Below are positions 56,970-64,000 of a DNA stretch of 64,000 nucleotides, one piece after another. The DNA is from JAJRPT01 sp964465945. Lineage in GTDB: Bacteria > Bacteroidota > Ignavibacteria > Kapaibacteriales > UBA2268. Positions within the stretch are counted from its first letter, which is position 1. Each line of letters opens with the position of its first letter. A model generated the notes under the pieces. It ran no database searches and had not been told where the DNA came from. It was given only the letters and a program-made list of their open reading frames with translations. The translations under genes and the position numbers were made by a program. The stretch is taken from NCBI GenBank assembly GCA_964465945.1, contig CAYXMM010000009.1, positions 1-64,000 on the forward strand. Direction: 5' to 3'.

Positions 56970-57413
56970 TCATCTAATAAAATCATTAAATTTTTTAATC
57001 TGAATTGGTTCACCTTTATATTCAGTTACATTATTTTCTGTTTCCCAAATTCTTATACTGGTTAATTTTGCATTGTCGAACTTACCATCAAGAATATTCC
57101 AAAACGTTACAGCAATATTCTCAACAGTAGGAATTATACCTTTCAAAAAAGGAACATCTAAATTCAAATGCTTATGGTCAACTAAATCAACGACATTCTC
57201 ATTGATAATTCTTTTCATTCTCTTTAAGTCAATCACATAACCAGTTTCAGGGTCTGGAATGCCACTAACCGTAATCTCCATCACATAATTATGTCCGTGC
57301 CCGTTAGGATTGTTACACTTGTCATAGACTTCATAGTTTTTTTCTTCAGACCATTCAGGATTATGCAGACGATGGGAAGCAGAAAAGACTGCTCTTCGAG
57401 TAACGCTTATCAT
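56970..57413 (-). CDS. 6-pyruvoyl-tetrahydropterin synthase / QueD family
   Basis: 147 residues. Zinc histidines H14 (FSASHRL), H39 and H41 (NGHGHNY); catalytic Cys C33 in KCNNPNGHGH. The Cys-Asn-Asn-Pro-Asn-Gly-His-Gly-His layout and the ending ETENNVTEYKGE resemble eukaryotic PTPS rather than the E. coli QueD pattern, as is common in this group. The pathway is either queuosine precursor or a tetrahydropterin cofactor, and cannot be settled by the gene alone. Confidence 0.85.
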   Translation of the reverse strand: MISVTRRAVFSASHRLHNPEWSEEKNYEVYDKCNNPNGHGHNYVMEITVSGIPDPETGYVIDLKRMKRIINENVVDLVDHKHLNLDVPFLKGIIPTVENIAVTFWNILDGKFDNAKLTSIRIWETENNVTEYKGEPIQIKKFNDFIR

Positions 57414-57440
57414 ATTCTTTCGTATAAATTATTTAATTAG

Positions 57441-57448
57441 TAATTTTG
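57441..57448 (+). promoter_or_regulatory. -7 element before the LolB-like/lptD operon
   Basis: TAATTTTG fits TAnnTTTG, 42 bases before the start at 57483. Confidence 0.45.
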
Positions 57449-57482
57449 CATTATTAACGTTTAAATATGTAATTTATTTATT

Positions 57483-58235
57483 TTGAATATGAAGAAGATT
57501 TTATCACTTATTTTATTTGTTTTTATTCTAATATCTTGTTCTTCAACCAAGAAGACACAGGAAAAACTTGAAGAAACAACAAAATTACCCTTTTATAATG
57601 ATTCATTAAAAACATTACAAATTGAAGGAACGCTTGATATTGCTATGCAAGATATGGACCAAAATGTAAACATTGAAATTAAAGTAAAGGAACAATCTGA
57701 AATTGCAATGAATATTTTCGGTCCTTTTGGAATTGAAGTTGCAAAAATTCATTCAGATGCTGAAAAACTTACTTTCTTTAATGTATTCCAAGGAATTGTA
57801 TTACAAGGAAAGCCAAGTTCACAAAATTTAAAAAAAGTCGCTAATATATACTTAACCTTTAACGAGTTAATTTCAATAACAAGATGTGAAATCCCTGCAT
57901 TGAATAAAATGTTTAAATTTGTATCCGAAGAAGACGAAGTTAAAAAATTCATAAGTTCAGATAATTCATCTATTATTGAATATGTTTATGTTGATAAATT
58001 TGGTTTATTAAAAAAATATGAAAAAAGCAATATACATAACATAAAAATACTTGAAGTTAAATTTGACGAATACAAGTCAATAAATAATTTCAAGTTAGCT
58101 CATCAAATAACAATTAATTTTCCATTAATGAAAGGGGAATTAAAAATCGATGTCGATAATTATAAATTAAATCAAAAATTAGAAGATTTGAAATTAATGA
58201 TTCCAAGCTCTATCAAAATTAAAGAGATAGATTAA
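57483..58235 (+). CDS. DUF4292-like outer-membrane lipoprotein (LolB-superfamily fold)
   Basis: 250 residues with a lipoprotein signal (lipobox ISC, Cys near 19). The rest is beta-rich with EIAMNIFGPFGIEVAKIHSD, the LolB-like or DUF4292 pattern of a half-barrel that handles lipids or lipoproteins. It precedes lptD by 2 bases, so a role in outer-membrane assembly is likely. Start may be Met1 or Met3; both give the same signal. Confidence 0.7.
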   Translation: MNMKKILSLILFVFILISCSSTKKTQEKLEETTKLPFYNDSLKTLQIEGTLDIAMQDMDQNVNIEIKVKEQSEIAMNIFGPFGIEVAKIHSDAEKLTFFNVFQGIVLQGKPSSQNLKKVANIYLTFNELISITRCEIPALNKMFKFVSEEDEVKKFISSDNSSIIEYVYVDKFGLLKKYEKSNIHNIKILEVKFDEYKSINNFKLAHQITINFPLMKGELKIDVDNYKLNQKLEDLKLMIPSSIKIKEID

Positions 58236-58237
58236 TA

Positions 58238-60838
58238 TTGTTTAAATATATTTTAATATTTGTATTTTTTTCTTTTATAGGATTAAAGTCTCAATCTGAT
58301 AGTTTGAACCTTTCGGACAAATTATCTTTTATCTCAGATAGTTTAAATATAAACAATATAGACACAGTAGCAATTACTAAAAGTAACTCTGGGCTTGATA
58401 CCATTATTGAAATGAAAGCAATAGATACTGTTTCTCTCAATTTAAAAAATAAAGTTATGCGACTAAAAACAGAAGCAAACATTATAATGGGTGAAAGAAC
58501 ATTAGAAGCAAATGAAATCATTATCCGATTTGATGATAATACTTTAGAAGCAAAAAGTGGAAAAGATAGTACTGGCAATAGTATTGCTTTCCCTAAACTT
58601 ACTGAAAAAGGTGAAGATTATTTCGGAGACAGAATATTATATAATTATAAAACTGCAAAAGGAGTCATTTCACAAGGGGAAACTCAACTAAGCGAAGGAT
58701 ATTACTACGGACAGAAAATAAAGAAAATATCTCAAAATGAATTTAATATTCAAGATGGCTATTATACACCCTGCGAAGAAGACAATCCAAGCGCATATTT
58801 TGGCTCTTCTGAAATGAAGATGATTGGAAAAAGCAAGATATTCTTAGACCCAATAATCTTTTACGTAATGGATATGCCTATATTAGCATATCCATTTGGT
58901 TTATACTTTTCAATCCAATCAGGTAGAAAATCGGGCTTTATCGTTCCGCAATTTGATATTTCTGGGACACGTGGTTTAGTTTTTCAAGAGTTCGGATATT
59001 ATTGGGCTGCTTCTGATTACTGGGATGCTAAATTCACTATGGATTTCTACTCAAAAGGTGGTTTCTTAGCTAAAACTTTATTTAGATTTAAAGATGGTGA
59101 TGATTTATCAGGTAGTGTTGATTTACAATGGGGTAAAACAAGATTTAACCCTGACGATGATTATAGTCAGAATTATTCAATAAGAGCGAATAATTTCAAC
59201 TGGGTAATCACCCCACAAGATAGAATTACAGGGAATTTTAATTATACAACTCAAGACTTCAATCGTAAAAATACTTCTCAATTAAGTCAAAGAATTTCCC
59301 AAAATATCGTTTCTAACTTAGCTTACTCAAGAAATTTTGATAATGGTGTTACTTTATCTGTTAATTACAATAGAAATCAGCAAATAATCACTGGCGAATA
59401 TACCCAAACACCCACCGTAGAACTAATTCTACCAAATAAATCATTATTTAAAATATTAGACAAAGATGTGAATTTTTCATACTCAGGTAGAGGTGAATTA
59501 AACAACACAAAGAGTAGATTGATTAGTCCCTTTAACTCAGGAAATGGAACTGAATATGATACAAGTTTTACTAATAACTCGAAATATTATATTTATCATA
59601 ACCCAAGAATTAGTTTTAACTTACCTAAGATATTAAATTTAAGTATTCAACCAAATGTAAATTTTGGGATGAATAACTTCTTTAGAAAATTAGATAGATA
59701 CTATGATGCCACTAATGACACATTAATAGAAACTTTTGAAGATGGTTTTTTCAATGAATATTGGATGTCAGGTGGGGTGCAAGTTCAAACTCGGCTTTAT
59801 GGTATTACACAAGCCGAATTTTTAAGAAAATTCAAAATTAAAGGAATTAGACACACAGTTCAACCCTCTATTTCCTATAATTATCGACCAGACCAATCTA
59901 AAAGTGGATTCTTCGATACATACACAAATAAAAATGGCGATGAAGTGCAATATCGAGTTTTTGAAAAAGATGGCGGTGGTGGGTCTGCTTCAAATAGAAC
60001 GTCTCAAAATCTATCATATAATTTGAATAATAAATTAGAAGTTAAAATTGACAAAGGCGATAGCGTCGAAGCGCAAAACTTAGAATTGTTAAACTTTAAC
60101 TTGAATGGTTCTTATGATTTTGAAAGGGATAGTTTGAAATTCTCGGATATTAGAGCAAATTTTAATACACCTGTGCTTGATTTCATAAACTTTTCAGGTA
60201 ATATGTCGATGAGTATTTATGATAGCGACCCAATAATGGGTTCAAACAATACAATCAGTTCTTATAGAAAAGTAGATAGGACTTTGCTTTCTGCTGGAAA
60301 GGGCTTAATGAGAGTTGAAAGTTTTGATATTGGCTTAGGAACATCTTTCTCCGATGAAGGTATTTCGCTAAATCAGAACATTCCACAAGAAGAAAAAGCA
60401 GTGCAAGACAGCTCTATTAGACGATTAGGTGGTAAATTTTTCAACAACTCTATTGACGGATTTAACACATTTGATGTCTTTGGAGATAATAGCCCTGGTT
60501 ATACACCTTTGAATTTCAAATGGAATGTCAGAATTAATGTAAATTATTCTAATGACAGAAGAAACCCTGATAAATCTAATGAAACTCTGCGAACTCAGAT
60601 GATAATTGACATAAAATTAACTGAGACAATGAAAATTTCTGGTGGGCTTAATTATGATTTCTTCACTAAGCAACTTAGCGCTCCTCAAATCCAAGTTTAT
60701 AAAGACTTAGGTTGCTGGGATATGAGTTTAAACTGGACACCAATAGGGATCCATAAAAGCTTATTTTTCAGAATTGGCTTAAAAGCATCGCAATTAAAAG
60801 ACTTCCAATATCTACTCAGAGAAAGCAATATCTATTAA
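58238..60838 (+). CDS. lptD: LPS-assembly outer-membrane protein LptD
   Basis: 866 residues. It starts with TTG two bases after the previous stop; the resulting N-terminus is a plausible signal peptide (about 1-19) and no ATG occurs in frame until much later. An OstA-like periplasmic jelly roll (about 65-180, KVMRLKTEANIIMGERTLEA) is followed by a large C-terminal beta barrel. LptD places lipopolysaccharide in the outer leaflet with a lipoprotein partner; no LptE is recognised here, though the preceding lipoprotein may cooperate. Confidence 0.85.
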   Translation: MFKYILIFVFFSFIGLKSQSDSLNLSDKLSFISDSLNINNIDTVAITKSNSGLDTIIEMKAIDTVSLNLKNKVMRLKTEANIIMGERTLEANEIIIRFDDNTLEAKSGKDSTGNSIAFPKLTEKGEDYFGDRILYNYKTAKGVISQGETQLSEGYYYGQKIKKISQNEFNIQDGYYTPCEEDNPSAYFGSSEMKMIGKSKIFLDPIIFYVMDMPILAYPFGLYFSIQSGRKSGFIVPQFDISGTRGLVFQEFGYYWAASDYWDAKFTMDFYSKGGFLAKTLFRFKDGDDLSGSVDLQWGKTRFNPDDDYSQNYSIRANNFNWVITPQDRITGNFNYTTQDFNRKNTSQLSQRISQNIVSNLAYSRNFDNGVTLSVNYNRNQQIITGEYTQTPTVELILPNKSLFKILDKDVNFSYSGRGELNNTKSRLISPFNSGNGTEYDTSFTNNSKYYIYHNPRISFNLPKILNLSIQPNVNFGMNNFFRKLDRYYDATNDTLIETFEDGFFNEYWMSGGVQVQTRLYGITQAEFLRKFKIKGIRHTVQPSISYNYRPDQSKSGFFDTYTNKNGDEVQYRVFEKDGGGGSASNRTSQNLSYNLNNKLEVKIDKGDSVEAQNLELLNFNLNGSYDFERDSLKFSDIRANFNTPVLDFINFSGNMSMSIYDSDPIMGSNNTISSYRKVDRTLLSAGKGLMRVESFDIGLGTSFSDEGISLNQNIPQEEKAVQDSSIRRLGGKFFNNSIDGFNTFDVFGDNSPGYTPLNFKWNVRINVNYSNDRRNPDKSNETLRTQMIIDIKLTETMKISGGLNYDFFTKQLSAPQIQVYKDLGCWDMSLNWTPIGIHKSLFFRIGLKASQLKDFQYLLRESNIY

Positions 60839-60924
60839 TTATTTTAGCATTATTAATGAATTTAGTGTAACATTTAGTAATTTAGAGTGTCTATTATATA
60901 AATTTAATTTACAAAAGATAAAAG

Positions 60925-63729
60925 ATGAAAAAATTAATCCTTTTAATAACATTATTTTCTTGCTTATTATTCTCACAAGAATACGAAAAAAACAAGGTAA
61001 GAATTAAAATCTCTTCCGATTCAGAGATTTTTAATCATTTAATTAATAATCAACAAGATGCAATTCTAAACGATTTACTTGGAGATTATAAAGTAACCAA
61101 ATTTATCCCTGATAATTTAATCGAGGCATATAAAAAAGCATATAGAAAAAAACATAGTAATATGCTTATGTCAAGCGAACTCGAAATTGAAAATATTTTT
61201 GATTTTGAATATAGTAATTCAATAGACGCACAAGTTTTGTCAAATATAATTGAGAAACTTGAAGGAATTATTTATGCCGAACCAATTTATAAAAGAGAGT
61301 TCATTGGAGTTCCTAATGATACGCAAGTTTCAGAACAATATCACCATTCTTTAATTAAAACATTTGAAGCATGGGATTTAATAGATACAAGTAATGAAGT
61401 TGTAATTGGGATAGTAGATACAGGAATTGAATTCACTCACGAAGACTTAAAAGCTAATATATGGAATAACAAAGGCGAAACTGGGAAAGACTCACAAGGA
61501 AAGGACAAAAGCAACAACGGAATTGATGACGACGGCAATGGTTATATTGATGATTGGCGTGGTTGGGACATTGCGATGAACGACAATGACCCATCGCCAG
61601 GACATACTCACGGAACCCACGTTGCTGGAATAGCAAGTGGTGTTTCAAACAATAGCATCGGTATTTCTGGCGTTGCAAAAAATTTCAAATTAGTAGCAAT
61701 AAAGGTCGGTTATGATAGCAGAAATAATACAGGCGTTATAAATGGGTATCAAGGACTATTATATGCAGCAATGATTGGTTGTGATGTAATTAATTGCTCT
61801 TGGGGTGGCGGAGGTGGTTCGAAAGCAGAAGAAAGCGTTATTACTTCTGCGGTAGAGTTAGGTCCTGTTATTGTTTGTGCTGCTGGGAATAACGGCTCTT
61901 TGCAAGCATTTTATCCTGCAGCTCATGATGGTGTAATTTCTGTTGCTTCTACTACTGAAAATGACACCCCATCTGGCTTTTCAAACTTTCACCCAAGTGT
62001 AGATGTTTCTGCTCCTGGTTCAAATATATTTTCTACGGTCTTAGATGGTAAATATGATTCAATGTCCGGAACGTCAATGGCATCTCCTGTCGCTGCTGGA
62101 GTTGCTGCCTTGATTGTTGCAAATTACCCTCAATATACTAATCAACAAGTTATTGAGCATATTATGGCTACTTCTGATAATATTGAAAATAATTTATCTC
62201 CTACGAGAAAAGGTAATTTTGGAAAAGGTCGAGTTAATGCTTTAAATGCTCTTTCTATGAAAAATGTAAAGTTAGTTAGAATGACAAACTATACCGTTAC
62301 CGATTTAGACGGTAACAACGTTTTAGAACCAGGCGATGAATTAAATATTGAAATAGAATACTCAAATAAACTTAGTGCTATCTCTGGTTTAGATTATAAT
62401 GTGATAGGTAAAGAAAATAATAAAGAAATTACACTTACTTCTGGTGTGATTGGTGATATGGCAGTTGGCTCAACTAAAACAATAAACTTCAAATATACTC
62501 TACCAGAAAACATAGATTACGATTTTATTTATCAAATTCCTGTGGATTTGACTAATAACAACGATTACACAAGTAGAGATTTAATTTCCTTTACCGTTAA
62601 TCAATCATTCAGAACATTAAGTAAAGCTTTAGTAGATTTTACTTTAAATTCAAAAGGTAACATTGGTTATAATGATTATCCTGCAAATGAGCAAGGAGTT
62701 GGTATAACTTATGGCGAAAGCGAGTCATTGATGTATGAAGGTGCTATTATGCTTGGTGCTGGAATGAATTTAGTTGCAAGCTCTGCCCGCTCATCAAATC
62801 AAAATACTCAAGATAACGATTTTTATATCGTTGATGTCGTTAAAGAAAAAAATGTTGGTAAAATAACCCAATTACAAACAAAGTTTTCGGACAAAGGATT
62901 TTTAGAAGTTCTTGGTGTTGATGTAAAGCAATCTGCTTATTATGTCGAATTAGGAGTTTTATCTCAAGCAATTATTTTAGAGCATACAATTTATAATAGT
63001 TCTTCATTTACTTACGACTCACTTTTTGCAGGATATTACTTCGACTGGGATATAAGTATGTCCGGTAGAAATGATATAGCAAATTGGGATGCTAAAAATA
63101 AATTTATGATTCAAAAAAGCAACACCGACCCTAACTTACCTCATTGCGCCTTAGCTGTATTATCAAATCAAAATGCTATTGGCTATGCGTTAGATAATGA
63201 TGGCGAAGAAGAAGATAACCCAGGGGTTTATGACGGATTTTCAAAGCAAGAAAAATGGAAAATTATGTCAGGAGCAATTAAAAGAACAACTTCAAACATA
63301 ACGGATTGTTCTTCGATTATTTCTGCTGGACCAGTGCAGTTAAAACCATTAGATAGCGTGAAAGTTAATTTCGTTATAATGTTTAGCGATAAAGAAAGCG
63401 ATTTCCCATACATATACACTGCTGCAAAAGAAATGATGGGAAATTTAGAACATTTATCTGTTAGTAACGAAAATCAAAATTTTGACATATATCCTAATCC
63501 TACAAATTCAAATTATATAAATTTCGAGTTTATAAATGAAACTGCTGGAAATTTGAATATTAAAATTGTTGATATGAATGGAAACGTAATTAAATCAAAA
63601 AGCAAATATTTTAATTCTGGTAAAATTTACGGCTTTGAAGAAATAAATGGTTTATCAAACGGCGTTTATAATGTAATTATAGAATCTCCTAAATTAATAA
63701 AATCAAAAAGATTTATAATTAAAAAATAA
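60925..63729 (+). CDS. T9SS-exported subtilisin-like serine protease (S8 family)
   Basis: 934 residues with a signal peptide (about 1-17) and a pro-region (about 18-130). The catalytic triad is D165 (GIVDTGIEF), H229 (HGTHVAG) and S384 (SGTSMASP). Beta-rich modules follow, and a T9SS sorting domain closes the chain (from about 855, DIYPNPTNSN through KSKRFIIKK). It is probably released or anchored at the cell surface as a degradative or processing protease. Confidence 0.93.
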   Translation: MKKLILLITLFSCLLFSQEYEKNKVRIKISSDSEIFNHLINNQQDAILNDLLGDYKVTKFIPDNLIEAYKKAYRKKHSNMLMSSELEIENIFDFEYSNSIDAQVLSNIIEKLEGIIYAEPIYKREFIGVPNDTQVSEQYHHSLIKTFEAWDLIDTSNEVVIGIVDTGIEFTHEDLKANIWNNKGETGKDSQGKDKSNNGIDDDGNGYIDDWRGWDIAMNDNDPSPGHTHGTHVAGIASGVSNNSIGISGVAKNFKLVAIKVGYDSRNNTGVINGYQGLLYAAMIGCDVINCSWGGGGGSKAEESVITSAVELGPVIVCAAGNNGSLQAFYPAAHDGVISVASTTENDTPSGFSNFHPSVDVSAPGSNIFSTVLDGKYDSMSGTSMASPVAAGVAALIVANYPQYTNQQVIEHIMATSDNIENNLSPTRKGNFGKGRVNALNALSMKNVKLVRMTNYTVTDLDGNNVLEPGDELNIEIEYSNKLSAISGLDYNVIGKENNKEITLTSGVIGDMAVGSTKTINFKYTLPENIDYDFIYQIPVDLTNNNDYTSRDLISFTVNQSFRTLSKALVDFTLNSKGNIGYNDYPANEQGVGITYGESESLMYEGAIMLGAGMNLVASSARSSNQNTQDNDFYIVDVVKEKNVGKITQLQTKFSDKGFLEVLGVDVKQSAYYVELGVLSQAIILEHTIYNSSSFTYDSLFAGYYFDWDISMSGRNDIANWDAKNKFMIQKSNTDPNLPHCALAVLSNQNAIGYALDNDGEEEDNPGVYDGFSKQEKWKIMSGAIKRTTSNITDCSSIISAGPVQLKPLDSVKVNFVIMFSDKESDFPYIYTAAKEMMGNLEHLSVSNENQNFDIYPNPTNSNYINFEFINETAGNLNIKIVDMNGNVIKSKSKYFNSGKIYGFEEINGLSNGVYNVIIESPKLIKSKRFIIKK

Positions 63730-63733
63730 TTTC

Positions 63734-63753
63734 AAAGGGTCGAAAGACCCTTT
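63734..63753 (+). terminator. Terminator of the subtilisin gene
   Basis: Eight-base-pair stem AAAGGGTC/GACCCTTT with a GAAA (GNRA-type) tetraloop, then a T-rich run. It lies 5 bases past the stop codon. Confidence 0.9.
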
Positions 63754-63856
63754 TATTTTTACCTAATAATTAATAATTCATAAGATTTTTTAATATTTTA
63801 TATATGAGATCACTTTGAACAAAGAGATAAAAAGTATAAATGTTATAAAATATATT

Positions 63857-64000
63857 TCATCTTATTTGAGTAATTGCAGAATATATTGAGTCTAAATTGC
63901 TAGGTTCAATATAAGTTACTTTAATTGAATCTTTTAACAATTCAAACAAAGTAATACCATAAATATCATAATTTATATAATCAATCTTAAAATTAATACT
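63857..64000 (-). CDS. Partial gene, C-terminal 47 residues, cut by the window end
   Basis: The minus strand is open from the window edge to a TGA at 63857-63859. The translated end reads YDIYGITLFELLKDSIKVTY, then EPSNLDSIYSAITQIR, with protein-like composition. Too little is visible to name a family. It is convergent with the subtilisin gene. Confidence 0.55.
   Translation of the reverse strand, partial: SINFKIDYINYDIYGITLFELLKDSIKVTYIEPSNLDSIYSAITQIR

Noticed and set aside
1..64000. tRNA, rRNA, CRISPR array, transposase or integrase
   Set aside because: None was recognised in the intergenic regions or coding frames. Most gaps are under 300 bases.

Overview
The window is AT-rich bacterial chromosome from the Bacteroidota/Chlorobiota (FCB) group. 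Three things in the sequence point there: giant secreted proteins with type IX secretion (T9SS) C-terminal sorting domains, a PorX-type response regulator with a PglZ domain, and TAnnTTTG promoter-like elements with few strong Shine-Dalgarno sites. Genuine flagellar genes (flagellin, FliS, FliD, FlaG, FlgM) occur together with T9SS genes. That combination suggests an Ignavibacteria- or Kapabacteria-like lineage rather than a gliding Flavobacterium; the placement is inference.

Layout. 1-21,000: three giant minus-strand genes for surface or secreted proteins. Two are LamG/dockerin-like/T9SS paralogues; between them lies a 2570-residue repeat-rich protein ending in a PPC-like domain. 21,085-23,770: accessory island with a metallopeptidase plus PIN-domain pair bracketed by a perfect 26-bp direct repeat, a lipoprotein gene that looks cut short by an in-frame stop, and a small membrane protein. 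23,875-28,155: housekeeping genes (rsmI, a DUF3098-like gene, era, dinB, a lipoprotein, slyD-like). 28,262-32,222: late flagellar cluster in the order flagellin, fliS, fliD, flaG, a probable chaperone, flgM, with a sigma-28-like promoter before flagellin. 32,347-35,851: tight operon of cytochrome c, pdxA, pfkA and a lipoprotein.

36,109-43,661: porX, mazG, an enoyl-ACP-reductase-like SDR, a DNA methyltransferase module bracketed by related repeats and near-identical terminator hairpins, ispH, an OsmC-family gene and a DUF559-like nuclease. 43,792-50,432: TetR regulator with a complete tripartite RND efflux operon. 50,584-52,759: a probable restriction-modification pair. 52,836-57,413: mccB, a secreted cyclophilin, a response-regulator/histidine-kinase hybrid, rnhB and a PTPS/QueD-family gene. 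57,483-63,729: a LolB-like lipoprotein, LptD and a T9SS-exported subtilisin. The window closes inside a partial minus-strand gene.

How the parts fit: PorX is a known regulator of T9SS genes, and three proteins here carry T9SS sorting domains. LptD and the LolB-like lipoprotein build the outer membrane they cross. FlgM would hold sigma-28 until the hook is finished, after which the sigma-28-like promoter would fire flagellin. The accessory genes (metallopeptidase/PIN, two methyltransferase modules, DUF559-like nuclease) sit as islands between conserved genes, and two of the islands are bracketed by repeats. No rRNA, tRNA, CRISPR array, transposase or integrase was recognised.
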